From Streptomyces sp. V3I8 (GTDB taxonomy: Bacteria > Actinomycetota > Actinomycetes > Streptomycetales > Streptomycetaceae): DNA of 64,000 bases. The notes below the pieces were generated by a model. That model was not told the DNA's origin and searched no databases. It worked only from the letters and a program-made list of their open reading frames with translations. The position numbers were made by a program, and so were the translations under genes. Every line of letters starts with the position of its first letter. Positions within the stretch are counted from its first letter, which is position 1. Location of the stretch: positions 4,464,001 through 4,528,000 of the forward strand of contig NZ_JAUSZL010000002.1 in NCBI RefSeq assembly GCF_030817535.1, in the 5' to 3' direction. Below, piece after piece: positions 26,395 to 35,393 of the stretch.

Positions 26395-27693
26395 CTAGCC
26401 CTCCAGGAACGCCACCAGAGAGTTCGCCAGGAGGAACGGGTCGTCCGCGCCGCACAGTTCGCGGACGCTGTGCATCGACAGGATGGCCACGCCGATGTCG
26501 ACCGTCCTGATGCCGTGGCGGGCCGCGGTGATGGGCCCGATGGTGGTGCCGCACGGCATGGAGTTGTTGGAGACGAACGTCTGGAAGGGCACGCCGGCCT
26601 TCTCGCAGGCCGCGGCGAAGACCGCGCGGCCCGAACCGTCGGTGGCGTAGCGGTTGTTGACGTTGACCTTCAGGATCGGGCCCTGGCCGGCGCGCGGGTG
26701 GTGCGTCGGGTCGTGCCGCTCCGCGTAGTTGGGGTGCACGGCGTGACCGGTGTCCGAGGAGAGGCAGACCGTGCCGGCGAAAGCGCGCGCCCGGTCCTCG
26801 AACGACCCTCCGCGGGCATAGACCGAACGTTCCAGCACGCTGCCGAGCAGCGGGCCGTCCGCCCCCGTGTCGGACTGCGAACCGTTCTCCTCGTGGTCGA
26901 ACGCCGCGAGGACCGGGATGTACGGCAGGGGTTCCTCGGCGGTCGCCACGGCGGCCAGGGCCGCCGTACCGGCGTGCACGGACAGCAGGTTGTCCATCCG
27001 CGGGCCCGCGACCAGGTCCTTGTCGCGGCCCAGGTAGGAGGGCGGTTCGATGGGGTGGACCATCAGGTCCCAGCCGGTGGTCTCGCCCTCGGCGATGCCG
27101 GCCTCCTGCTCGACGAAGCGGATCAGATCGCCGTCGCGCACGTCGTCGCCCAGGCCCCAGACGGGCTGCAGGTGCCGCTGCTTGTCGAGCTTGAGGCCCT
27201 CGGCGGTGACGGAGCGGTCCAGGTGGATGGCGAGCTGCGGCACCCGCAGCAGCGCGCGGTCGATGTTCACGAGCCGCGTCGAGCCGTCCCGCAGCGACAG
27301 CCGGCCGGCCAGGCCCAGGTCCCGGTCCAGCCAGGAGTTGAGCAGCGGGCCGCCGTAGATCTCGACGGCGACCTGTCTGAAGCCGTGGCCGCCGCTGTCG
27401 GGGCGCGGCTTCACCCGCAGGTTGGGGGAGTCGGTGTGCGCCCCGACGATGCGGAAGGCGGTGTGCGGTTCGGTGCCCTCCGGCACGTACCAGGCCACGA
27501 TCGCGCCGCCGCGCAGCACGTACTTCCCGCCGGTGGTCCCGTCCCATGCGTCGGTCTCCGCGACCTGGCGGAAACCGGCCTTCTCCAGCCGCTCGGCGGC
27601 GTTCGCCACCGCGTGGTACGGGGACGGACTCGCCGCCAGGAAGGACATGAGGTCGTCGGTGTGGCCGCGGTCGAAGCGTGGGGGTGTGCGCAT
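26395..27693 (-). CDS. M18-family aminopeptidase (ApeB-like)
   Basis: 432-aa cytosolic zinc aminopeptidase for N-terminal acidic or neutral residues. Metal ligands and catalytic residues are visible in VGAHTDSPNLRVKP, AFDHEENGSQSDTGADG, SSDTGHAVHPNY and the C-terminal CGTTIGPITAARHGI. Length is normal for the family. AAGGTGA precedes ATG 27693. Transcribed alone, between two hairpin or repeat-rich gaps. Confidence 0.92.
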   Translation of the reverse strand: MRTPPRFDRGHTDDLMSFLAASPSPYHAVANAAERLEKAGFRQVAETDAWDGTTGGKYVLRGGAIVAWYVPEGTEPHTAFRIVGAHTDSPNLRVKPRPDSGGHGFRQVAVEIYGGPLLNSWLDRDLGLAGRLSLRDGSTRLVNIDRALLRVPQLAIHLDRSVTAEGLKLDKQRHLQPVWGLGDDVRDGDLIRFVEQEAGIAEGETTGWDLMVHPIEPPSYLGRDKDLVAGPRMDNLLSVHAGTAALAAVATAEEPLPYIPVLAAFDHEENGSQSDTGADGPLLGSVLERSVYARGGSFEDRARAFAGTVCLSSDTGHAVHPNYAERHDPTHHPRAGQGPILKVNVNNRYATDGSGRAVFAAACEKAGVPFQTFVSNNSMPCGTTIGPITAARHGIRTVDIGVAILSMHSVRELCGADDPFLLANSLVAFLEG

Positions 27694-27715
27694 GGGTTCA
27701 CCTTAACGACGTACG

Positions 27716-27747
27716 AGGGCCCGCTCCCGGGGATGGGAACGGGCCCT
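27716..27747. terminator. Hairpin between acyl-CoA dehydrogenase and M18 genes
   Basis: Stem of 12 of 13 pairs: AGGGCCCGCTCCC (27716-27728) and GGGAACGGGCCCT (27735-27747). It is just upstream of the M18 start on the same strand, so it most likely ends the acyl-CoA dehydrogenase transcript. Confidence 0.65.
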
Positions 27748-27834
27748 GGTGAGGGGTCTGTACAGACGGCTCCGCCGGGGAGGGGCGGGGATGCGGCCCT
27801 GCCCGGCGGGCCCGCGTTCCCGGGTGCGGGTCGC

Positions 27835-27880
27835 GCGTGGCCGGTCGCGCGGTTCCCCGCGCCCCTGAGGAAGGGCGGGG
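27835..27880. repeat. Copy of the GTTCCCCGCGCCCCT intergenic repeat
   Basis: GGTCGCGCGGTTCCCCGCGC followed by CCCTGAGGAAGGGCGGGG, one copy of the unit seen at 8.2, 18.7, 30.6, 56.2 and 61.5 kb, downstream of the acyl-CoA dehydrogenase gene. Confidence 0.75.
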
Positions 27881-27938
27881 GCTGCGCCCCGCCTTTCTTC
27901 TTCAGCCTGTCCGGGACCCCCGGAGGGTGGGCATCCGG

Positions 27939-29765
27939 TCAGAACGCCGCTTCGTCCAGCTCCATCAGGTCCAGCTCCACGGACTCGGCGAGCTTGCGGG
28001 CGCCGGTGACGCCCGGCAGGACGTTGGCGGCGAAGAACCGGGCCGCCGCGATCTTGCCGGTGTAGAAGGCCCTGTCCTTGGCGGACGCCGTCTCCAGTTT
28101 CTCGGCGGCCACGGCCGCGCCCTTCAGGAGCAGGTAGCCGACGACGACGTCACCGGAGGCCATCAGCAGGCGGGTGGTGTTCAGCCCGACCTTGTAGATG
28201 TTCTTCACGTCCTGCTCGGTCGCCGCGAGGTCGGTGAGCATCAGGCCGACGATGGCCTCCAGCTCGACGGCCGCCTTGGCGAGGTGGTCACGGGCGCCGG
28301 ACAGCTCCTCGCCGCCCGTGCCGAGCGCCAGGAACTTCTTGATGTCCTCGGCGAGCGAGTTCAGCGCCGCGCCCTGGTTGCGGACGATCTTCCGGAAGAA
28401 GAAGTCCTGGCCCTGGATCGCGGTCGTGCCCTCGTACAGGGTGTCGATCTTCGCGTCCCGGATGTACTGCTCGACCGGGTACTCCTGGAGGAACCCGGAG
28501 CCGCCGTACGTCTGCAGCGACTGGGCGAGCTGCTCGTAGCCCTTCTCGGAGCCGTAGCCCTTCACGATCGGCAGGAGCAGGTCGTTCATGGCCTCCAGGG
28601 CGGAGGCGTCCGCGCCCTCGGCCTCCTTGACCTGGATCTCGTCCTGGATCGCGGCGGTGTGCAGCACCAGCGCGCGCATGCCCTCCGCGTACGCCTTCTG
28701 CGTCATCAGCGAGCGGCGTACGTCCGGGTGGTGCGTGATGGTGACCTTGGGCGCGGTCTTGTCCATGAACTGCGCGAGGTCGGGGCCCTGGACGCGCTCC
28801 TTGGCGTACTCCAGCGCGTTCAGGTAGCCCGTCGAGAGCGTGGAGATCGCCTTCGTGCCGACCATCATGCGGGCGAACTCGATGATGCGGAACATCTGGC
28901 GGATGCCGTCGTGCTTGTCGCCGATGAGCCAGCCCCTGGCGGGGTGGCGGTCGCCGAACGTCATCTCGCAGGTGTTGGACGCCTTGATGCCCATCTTGTG
29001 CTCGACGTTCGTGGCGTACACGCCGTTGCGCTCGCCCAGCTCGCCGGTCTCGAAGTCGAACTCGAACTTCGGGACGAGGAAGAGGGACAGGCCCTTGGTG
29101 CCGGGTCCTGCGCCCTCGGGGCGGGCGAGCACGTAGTGGAGGATGTTCTCCGACATGTCGTGCTCACCGGACGTGATGAACCGCTTCACGCCCTCGATGT
29201 GCCAGGAGCCGTCCTCCTGCTGGACCGCCTTGGTGCGGCCGGCGCCGACGTCCGAGCCGGCGTCCGGCTCGGTGAGCACCATGGTGGAGCCCCACTGCCG
29301 GTCGACGGCGATCTTCGCGATGTGCTTCTGGACCTCGTTGCCCTCGTCGAAGAGGATGCCCGCGAACGCGGGGCCCGAGGAGTACATCCAGACCGCCGGG
29401 TTCGCGCCGAGCACCAGCTCCGCGTACGCCCAGATCAGGGAGCGGGGCGCGGTGGTGCCGCCGATCTCCTCGGGCAGGCCCAGCCGCCAGTACTCGGAGT
29501 CCATGAAGGCCTGGTAGGACTTCTTGAAGGACGCCGGCACGGGCGCGGTGTTCGTCTCCGGGTCGAAGACCGGGGGGGTGCGGTCGGCCTCCGCGAAGGA
29601 CTCCGCCAGCTCGTTCTCCGAGAGGCGGGTCAGCTCTTCGAGGATGCTCCTGGCGGTCTCGGTGTCCATCTCCGCGAACGGGCCGGTGCCGTACAGCTTG
29701 TCGCGCCCGAGCACCTCGAAGAGGTTGAACTCGATGTCGCGGAGATTCGACTTGTAGTGCCCCAT
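27939..29765 (-). CDS. Acyl-CoA dehydrogenase (large, about 600 aa, FadE5/AidB-like branch)
   Basis: 608-aa flavoprotein that introduces the alpha-beta double bond of acyl-CoA in beta-oxidation. Family features: [47 protein letters not shown], and [21 protein letters not shown] with [14 protein letters not shown] near the catalytic end. The extra C-terminal domain accounts for the length above the usual 380-400 aa. The 226-base upstream gap is AT-rich and includes GTAGC-N9-GCTAC, a possible fatty-acid regulator site. Confidence 0.92.
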   Translation of the reverse strand: MGHYKSNLRDIEFNLFEVLGRDKLYGTGPFAEMDTETARSILEELTRLSENELAESFAEADRTPPVFDPETNTAPVPASFKKSYQAFMDSEYWRLGLPEEIGGTTAPRSLIWAYAELVLGANPAVWMYSSGPAFAGILFDEGNEVQKHIAKIAVDRQWGSTMVLTEPDAGSDVGAGRTKAVQQEDGSWHIEGVKRFITSGEHDMSENILHYVLARPEGAGPGTKGLSLFLVPKFEFDFETGELGERNGVYATNVEHKMGIKASNTCEMTFGDRHPARGWLIGDKHDGIRQMFRIIEFARMMVGTKAISTLSTGYLNALEYAKERVQGPDLAQFMDKTAPKVTITHHPDVRRSLMTQKAYAEGMRALVLHTAAIQDEIQVKEAEGADASALEAMNDLLLPIVKGYGSEKGYEQLAQSLQTYGGSGFLQEYPVEQYIRDAKIDTLYEGTTAIQGQDFFFRKIVRNQGAALNSLAEDIKKFLALGTGGEELSGARDHLAKAAVELEAIVGLMLTDLAATEQDVKNIYKVGLNTTRLLMASGDVVVGYLLLKGAAVAAEKLETASAKDRAFYTGKIAAARFFAANVLPGVTGARKLAESVELDLMELDEAAF

Positions 29766-29991
29766 GGCGACGGCTCCGTTAAGGGATCGGGGAGGTGGTG
29801 GTTCCTCGTACCTGGTTTATGTACCAACTAGTAGCTACGATGATGCTACCCGTCGGTAATAAGAAGCAACCCCTGTTTGCCCAAGTGTGAGCAGGCTCCA
29901 CCTTCGGGCGCGAGACGACGGGTCCGCCACCTGTTCGAGGAAAACGGGCATGGACGGCCCTGGGCCCCCGTGCCCTCGGTAGTCTTGCCGC

Positions 29992-30480
29992 ATGTACGGC
30001 TACGACCAGAACGTGGGACCGGGGCAGCAGCAGTACGCGCAGCCCCAGCCACCGCCGCAGCAGCAGATGCCCGGCGGGGTCGGCGGGTACGGGCAGCAGG
30101 CGCCGCTCTACCCCGAGCCGTCGCCGCCGTCGCTCGCGGACGCGGTGCGCGCGTTCACCACGGGGTCGCTGACCCCCGAGGACTTCCAGCAGGTCTTCGC
30201 CACGTCCAAGGTCTACTGCCCGCGCGGCGACAACCCGGGGTTCCTGGCGCTGCACAACACCCAGCAGCCCGTGATCCCGATGTTCACCTCGCTCAAGGAG
30301 CTGCGCCGGTACGCCGGCAAGGAGTCCAAGTACTTCGTGATCACCGGGGCCGAGGTGATCGACCTGCTGCCCACCGGTTACGGCTTCGTCCTCGACATGG
30401 AGGGTGAGCACCGCATCGTCTTCGACGCGAAGGCGGTCGAGCAGATGGTGGACTTCGCGATGCGCCGCATGTACGGCTGA
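29992..30480 (+). CDS. SseB-family protein with Gln/Pro-rich N-terminus
   Basis: 162 aa. The first about 45 residues are Gln/Pro/Gly/Tyr-rich (GYDQNVGPGQQQYAQPQPPP). The remainder matches the SseB-like fold (SPPSLADAVRAFTTGSLT, VYCPRGDNPGFLALH, IPMFTSLKELRRYAG, LPTGYGFVLDMEGEH). SseB-like domains in actinobacteria are of unknown role, sometimes linked to type VII secretion. Monocistronic by spacing. Confidence 0.8.
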   Translation: MYGYDQNVGPGQQQYAQPQPPPQQQMPGGVGGYGQQAPLYPEPSPPSLADAVRAFTTGSLTPEDFQQVFATSKVYCPRGDNPGFLALHNTQQPVIPMFTSLKELRRYAGKESKYFVITGAEVIDLLPTGYGFVLDMEGEHRIVFDAKAVEQMVDFAMRRMYG

Positions 30481-30784
30481 GGTCCGTCCCGACGGGTCCC
30501 CCCGAGCGGGGCGGCCCGGGCGGCCCGGGTGCGTGGTGCGCCGCGGGCCGGCGGGGGCCGGTCGCGCAGTTTCCCGCGCCCCCGAAAGACCGCCCCACGC
30601 CACGTGCCCGCGCCCGAGGGGCGCGGGGCACTGCGCGACGGGCCATGACCAGGCCGCAGCCGCACGACAACCCCGCCCCGCCCCCACCCATGACGCCCGG
30701 AGGGAATTCCCTCCGGGCGTTCCGTGTTCCGGGTGGCAGAAAGTTCTACATTCAACTAAACTCGAAGCACAAGGAGGTACCGAC
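30481..30784. promoter_or_regulatory. SseB-pirin intergenic region with repeats, palindrome and promoter
   Basis: 304 bases hold a face-to-face pair of the GCGCAGTTTCCCGCGCCC repeat (about 30563-30590 forward, about 30618-30645 reversed), the 28-bp palindrome at 30693-30720, then an AT-rich stretch GTTCTACATTCAACTAAACT (30753-30772 region) that likely includes the pirin promoter, and a strong AAGGAGGT. Confidence 0.55.
30693..30720. terminator. 28-bp perfect palindrome upstream of pirin gene
   Basis: Left half ACGCCCGGAGGGAA (30693-30706) and right half are exact complements with no spacer, centred on GAATTC. As RNA it gives a strong stem that could stop SseB transcription; as DNA it could be an operator for the pirin promoter just downstream. 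Confidence 0.55.
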
Positions 30785-31756
30785 ATGCCTGCAGTGACCG
30801 TCGAGAACCCGCTGAGCCTGCCCCGTGTGGCGGCGTCGGCCGAGTCCGTGGCCCGCCCCGTGCTCACGGTGACCACCGCGCCGAGCGGCTTCGAGGGCGA
30901 GGGCTTCCCGGTCCGCCGCGCCTTCGCCGGGATCAACTACCGCCACCTCGACCCGTTCATCATGATGGACCAGATGGGTGAGGTGGAGTACGCGCCGGGC
31001 GAGCCCAAGGGCACCCCCTGGCACCCGCACCGCGGCTTCGAGACCGTGACCTACATCATCGACGGCGTCTTCGACCACAAGGACTCCAACGGCGGCGGCG
31101 GCACCATCACCAACGGCGACACCCAGTGGATGACGGCGGGCTCGGGCCTGCTGCACATCGAGGCCCCGCCGGAGTCGCTCGTCATGTCGGGCGGTCTCTT
31201 CCACGGGCTCCAGCTGTGGGTGAACCTGCCGGCCAAGGACAAGATGATGGCCCCGCGCTACCAGGACATCCGCGGCGGTTCGGTCCAGCTGCTCTCCACC
31301 CCCGACGGCGGCGCGCTCCTGCGGGTCATCGCCGGCGAGCTGGACGGTCACGAGGGCCCCGGCATCACGCACACGCCGATCACCATGGTCCACGCGACCG
31401 TGGCGCCCGGCGCCGAGCTCACGCTCCCGTGGCGCGAGGACTTCAACGCCCTCGCGTACGTGATGGCGGGCAAGGGCTCGGTCGGCGCGGAGCGCCGTCC
31501 GGTCCACACCGGCCAGACGACCGTCTTCGGCGCGGGCTCCTCGCTGACCGTCCGCGCGGACGAGAAGCAGGACGCGAACACCCCGGACCTCGAGGTCGTC
31601 ATCCTGGGCGGACAGCCGATCCGTGAGCCGATGGCGCACTACGGCCCGTTCGTGATGAACACCCGCGACGAGCTGCAGCAGGCCTTCGAGGACTTCCAGA
31701 AGGGGCGCCTCGGTACGGTCCCGGCCGTGCACGGCATGTCGGAGGGCGGGCTCTAG
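30785..31756 (+). CDS. Pirin family protein
   Basis: 323-aa bicupin. ATG 30785 has a near-ideal AAGGAGGT seven bases upstream. N-terminal cupin motif HPHRGFETVTYIIDG (metal His, His, His, Glu set), with QWMTAGSGLLHIE; the C-terminal cupin contains GPGITHTPITMVHATVAPG. Pirins may act as quercetinases or as redox-state modulators of enzymes such as pyruvate dehydrogenase; the substrate cannot be read here. The strong SD and AT-rich promoter suggest high or inducible expression. Confidence 0.9.
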   Translation: MPAVTVENPLSLPRVAASAESVARPVLTVTTAPSGFEGEGFPVRRAFAGINYRHLDPFIMMDQMGEVEYAPGEPKGTPWHPHRGFETVTYIIDGVFDHKDSNGGGGTITNGDTQWMTAGSGLLHIEAPPESLVMSGGLFHGLQLWVNLPAKDKMMAPRYQDIRGGSVQLLSTPDGGALLRVIAGELDGHEGPGITHTPITMVHATVAPGAELTLPWREDFNALAYVMAGKGSVGAERRPVHTGQTTVFGAGSSLTVRADEKQDANTPDLEVVILGGQPIREPMAHYGPFVMNTRDELQQAFEDFQKGRLGTVPAVHGMSEGGL

Positions 31757-31775
31757 GCCCCGTCGCTCACCAGGT

Positions 31776-31804
31776 GGGCCCCCGTCCGAACCGGACGGGG
31801 GCCC
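31776..31804. terminator. Hairpin terminator after pirin gene
   Basis: Perfect 13-bp stem GGGCCCCCGTCCG with loop AAC (arms 31776-31788, 31792-31804), 20 bases after the stop. Confidence 0.8.
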
Positions 31805-31887
31805 GCCCCGTTCCGGCCCCGTGCGTTCCGGCCTCCGTTCGGTCTTCCGGGAGTGCCGTCCCGCCCGGCGCGTGATCGGGTGAGAAC

Positions 31888-33108
31888 GTGCAGCCCCCTC
31901 CCGCCGAGCCCGCCGAGCCCGCCGGGTCCGCCGGGAGCCCTCCCGGATCCGGCCCGCTCCTGCCCGAACCCGTGCGCCGCGTGGGCGCCTGGTGCCTCGT
32001 CGTGCTGCTGGTCACCGGTGTCGTACTGGTCGGGGTACGGCTGTGCGAGGAGCTCAGGACCGCCGTGGTGCCCGTGCTGCTCGCGCTCCTCGGCACGGCC
32101 CTGCTCGGACCGCTGTACCGGCGGCTGGTGAAGGCGAAGGTCAACCGGTCCGTCGCGGCGGGCGTGACCTGCGCCGCGGTGGTCGCCGTCGTCGGCGGGG
32201 CCGCGTACATCGTCGTCGCCGCGCTGATCGACACCGGCGACGAGATCGCCGCCTCCCTCAAGGAGTCGGCCCGGTGGCTGTCCGACCACTTCGGGACGTC
32301 CGGCACCTCCCTCGACGACCTCACCTCCCACGCCAAGGAGCTGATGGGCAAGTTCGGCGGGACGGCGGCGTCCGGGGTGATCAGCGGGATCAGCGTCGTG
32401 GGCGAGCTCGTCGCCATGGCCGTCCTCGCGCTGCTGCTCGTCTTCTTCTTCCTGCGCGACTCGCACCGGGCCGTCGGGACCCTGCGTTCGCTGGTGCCCC
32501 GGCGGTCGGGCGACACGGTCGAGGCGATGGCGCGACGGGCGTACGAGGCCGTCGAGGGATTCATGCGCGGGACGACGCTGATCGCGCTCATCGACGCCAC
32601 CTGCATCACCGTGGGGCTGTTCGTGCTGGGGGTGCCCGGAGCGCTGGGACTCGGCGCGCTGGTGTTCGTCGGCGCGTACATCCCCTACCTCGGCGCCTTC
32701 CTCTCCGGCGCGGTGGCGGTCCTGGTGGCGCTCGCCGACCGGGGGTTCGTGATCGCCCTGTGGGCGCTGGGGGTCGTCCTGGCCGTACAGGTCCTCGAGG
32801 GGCATGTGCTGCAGCCGGTGATCCAGAGCCGGACCGTCCAGATGCATCCGGCCGTCGTCATGCTGGCCATCACCGCCGGCGCCTCGGTCGCGGGCATCCT
32901 CGGCATGCTGCTGGCGGTGCCCCTGACGGCGGCGGCGTTCGGCGTGATCGCGGAACTGCGGGGGCGTTACGCGTCCGAGGCGGGCGGAGGATCCCAGACG
33001 GGCGGAGGGACGGAGGCGCCCCCGGCCGGTCCGGCCTCTTCCTCCCCGTCCGCCTCTTCCTCCCCGTCGGGCCCTTCCTCCCCGTCGGGCTCGGACCCCT
33101 TCTCGTAG
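31888..33108 (+). CDS. AI-2E/PerM-family membrane permease
   Basis: 406 aa from GTG 31888. Pro/Gly-rich N-terminus, then about seven or eight TM helices with the family's long amphipathic segment after TM3 (DEIAASLKESARWLSDHF) and conserved GALVFVGAYIPYLGAFLSG and VLEGHVLQPVIQS. AI-2E proteins export autoinducer-2-like molecules or act as Na+/H+ antiporters; the substrate is unknown. The Ser/Pro-rich last about 45 residues overlap the 3' end of the convergent phosphatase gene by 142 bases. Confidence 0.88.
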   Translation: MQPPPAEPAEPAGSAGSPPGSGPLLPEPVRRVGAWCLVVLLVTGVVLVGVRLCEELRTAVVPVLLALLGTALLGPLYRRLVKAKVNRSVAAGVTCAAVVAVVGGAAYIVVAALIDTGDEIAASLKESARWLSDHFGTSGTSLDDLTSHAKELMGKFGGTAASGVISGISVVGELVAMAVLALLLVFFFLRDSHRAVGTLRSLVPRRSGDTVEAMARRAYEAVEGFMRGTTLIALIDATCITVGLFVLGVPGALGLGALVFVGAYIPYLGAFLSGAVAVLVALADRGFVIALWALGVVLAVQVLEGHVLQPVIQSRTVQMHPAVVMLAITAGASVAGILGMLLAVPLTAAAFGVIAELRGRYASEAGGGSQTGGGTEAPPAGPASSSPSASSSPSGPSSPSGSDPFS

Positions 33109-35225
33109 AGCTCGAACCAGATGCTCTTGCCCTCGCCCCGGGGGTCGACCCCCCAGGCGTCGGCGAGCAGCTCGGTGAGGACCAGGCCCCGCCCGGAGGA
33201 GGCCAGTTCGCCGGGGTGCCGCCTGTGGGGCAGGTCGTCGCTGCCGTCCGCCACCTGGATCCGTATCCGGCGGGCGCGCGCCGCGCCCGTCATCTCGGCG
33301 GCCAGCAGCGCGTCCCCGTCCGTGTGGACGAGCACGTTCGTCACCATCTCGGAGAGCAGCAGGACCGCCGAGTCGACCTGGTCGGCGCAGGTCCAGTCGT
33401 GCAGGAACTCCCGCAGTTGCTGCCGGGCCAGCGCGACCTTGTGCGGTTCGGCCTGCGCGACGGTCAGCACGGTGCGCCGTACGGCCGGCCGCTCGGTGGT
33501 CGAGGCGTCGGGGTCGCAGCCTCCCTCCCCCGCCCGGCACAGCAGCAGTACCGCTATGTCGTCCTCACGGCGGTCCGCCAGCGGCCCGGTCGTGTGGTGC
33601 GAGGAGGGGCCGTGCACGGCCTGCACCAGCGCGTCGGCGAGCGCCTCCATGTCGCCGTCGTGGCTCTCCAGGATCTTGCGGATCCTGATCCAGCCGGTGT
33701 CCAGGTCGTGCCCGCCGGTCTCGATCAGTCCGTCCGTGCACATCAGCATCGTCTCGCCGGCTTCCAGCACGAGCCGCGTCGTCGGATAGTCGGCGTCCGG
33801 GTCGATGCCCAGCGGCAGCCCGCCCGCCGTGGGCCGGTTCAGCACGGTCCCGTCCGCCATGCGGATCGCCGGGTCCGGGTGCCCGGCCCGGGCTATCTCC
33901 AGTACGCCGCTCTCCGGGTCCACCTCGACGTACAGACAGGTCGCGAAGCGCAGGTCCGCGATCTCCTCGTCGGAGGTGATCCCGTACAGGAAGCGTGAGG
34001 CGCGCGAGAGCACCGCGTCCGGGCGGTGCCCCTCCGAGGCATACGCCCGCAGCGCGATCCGGAGCTGTCCCATCAGTCCCGCGGCGCGTACGTCGTGGCC
34101 CTGGACGTCGCCGATGACCAGCGCGAAGCGGCCGCCACGGCTCGTCCGCGCGGTACCGCCGGGCAGCGGGATCATGTCGTACCAGTCGCCGCCCACCTGG
34201 AGCCCGCCGCCCGTGGGCACGTACCGGGCCGCGACGCTCATCCCGGGGATCTTCGGTCCCAGCGTCGGCAGCATCGAGCGCTGCAGGCCGTCCGTGAGCT
34301 CGCGCTCGGACTCGGTGACCCCGGCGCGCGAGAGGGCCTGCGCCAGCATCCGAGCCACCGTCGTCAGCACGGACCGTTCGTCGGGCGTGAAGGTGACCGG
34401 GTACGTGAAGGCCGCCATCCACGCGCCCATCGTGCGCCCCGCCACCGTGAGCGGCAGGAACGCCCAGGACCGGCGGCCGAAGCCCTGGGCGAGCGGCCAG
34501 GCGGCCGGAAACCGGCTGCGGTAGTCGTCCGGGGAGGAGAGGTAGACGGCCCGGCCGGTGCGGACGACCTCCGCGGCCGGGTAGTCCGTGTCCAGCGGCA
34601 TCTGGGAGAACGGATCCTCGTCCCCCGGCTGCTGCCCGTGGTGACCGATGACGGTCAGCCGGTCGGCCTCCGCGCCGAACACCGCGAGCCCGTCCGGCGA
34701 GAACCCGGGCATCGACAGGCCGGCCGCGACCCGCAGCACCTCCGCCGTGGACCGTGCCTCGGCCAGCGCCCGTCCCGCGTCCAGCAGGAACGCCTCGCGC
34801 GAGCGGCGCCAGTCGCCCGTGACGGGTGTCCGCGCGGCGGCGCCCGGCGACGGCTCGGTGACCTCCTGGAGGGTGCCGATCAGCTGGTACGACCTGGTGT
34901 CCGGGTCGAACGACGGCTTGGAACGGCTGCGTACGATACGGATCACGCGGCCCCGGTCGTCCATGACGCGCAGCCGCAGCTCGGCGAGCGTGTCCTCGGC
35001 GGCGGCGAGCTGGACGACCCCGTTGACCTCGTTCCAGTCGACGGGATGGAAACGGGCCCGCACCCCCGCCTCCGTGAGCACGGTCGGCTCCGCGGGCAGG
35101 CCGAGGAGCCGGGAGGCCTCGGCGTCGAAAGTGACCTTCCCGGCACCGTCGTCCCACCTCCACAGGCCGGTGGCGAGGGTGGTGAGGACGTCCCCCACAG
35201 AGGGAAGGGGATCACCTGTGCGCAT
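32967..35225 (-). CDS. Multidomain SpoIIE-type PP2C phosphatase with PAS, GAF and HATPase domains
   Basis: 752 aa: PAS (about residues 12-130), GAF (about 150-300), SpoIIE/PPM phosphatase (about 320-545; GGDWYDMIPL, GDVQGHD, LMCTDGLIE, REDDIAVLL), and a RsbW-like HATPase (about 575-700; LLSEMVTNVLVHT, SGRGLVLTELLAD). It should act on phosphorylated anti-sigma-factor antagonists in response to a PAS/GAF signal, combining phosphatase and anti-sigma-kinase-like modules. The acidic tail (GEEGPDGEEEADGEEE) is antisense to the permease tail. No antagonist or sigma gene is adjacent. Confidence 0.92.
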   Translation of the reverse strand: MRTGDPLPSVGDVLTTLATGLWRWDDGAGKVTFDAEASRLLGLPAEPTVLTEAGVRARFHPVDWNEVNGVVQLAAAEDTLAELRLRVMDDRGRVIRIVRSRSKPSFDPDTRSYQLIGTLQEVTEPSPGAAARTPVTGDWRRSREAFLLDAGRALAEARSTAEVLRVAAGLSMPGFSPDGLAVFGAEADRLTVIGHHGQQPGDEDPFSQMPLDTDYPAAEVVRTGRAVYLSSPDDYRSRFPAAWPLAQGFGRRSWAFLPLTVAGRTMGAWMAAFTYPVTFTPDERSVLTTVARMLAQALSRAGVTESERELTDGLQRSMLPTLGPKIPGMSVAARYVPTGGGLQVGGDWYDMIPLPGGTARTSRGGRFALVIGDVQGHDVRAAGLMGQLRIALRAYASEGHRPDAVLSRASRFLYGITSDEEIADLRFATCLYVEVDPESGVLEIARAGHPDPAIRMADGTVLNRPTAGGLPLGIDPDADYPTTRLVLEAGETMLMCTDGLIETGGHDLDTGWIRIRKILESHDGDMEALADALVQAVHGPSSHHTTGPLADRREDDIAVLLLCRAGEGGCDPDASTTERPAVRRTVLTVAQAEPHKVALARQQLREFLHDWTCADQVDSAVLLLSEMVTNVLVHTDGDALLAAEMTGAARARRIRIQVADGSDDLPHRRHPGELASSGRGLVLTELLADAWGVDPRGEGKSIWFELYEKGSEPDGEEGPDGEEEADGEEEAGPAGGASVPPPVWDPPPASDA

Positions 35226-35346
35226 TGACCCACTGTATGAACAGGTGAACGAAGGGTGCCACCGAGGCAGGTGGGGCGGGGTGGGCGATCGTCCGGCCCC
35301 GGCTATTGCGGACGGCGATCATGGGGTGGCCGGTACTCTTGCAGGT

Positions 35347-35360
35347 GTTTCACGTGAAAC
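35347..35360. other. parS centromere site 2, in the aspS leader
   Basis: GTTTCACGTGAAAC, extended symmetrically to T...A (16 bp, 35346-35361). It lies 33 bases upstream of the aspS ATG, so ParB binding there could also affect aspS transcription. 29.3 kb from the first site. Confidence 0.92.
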
Positions 35361-35393
35361 ATGTCCCCGACCGCGAAGACTGGATGAACGACG

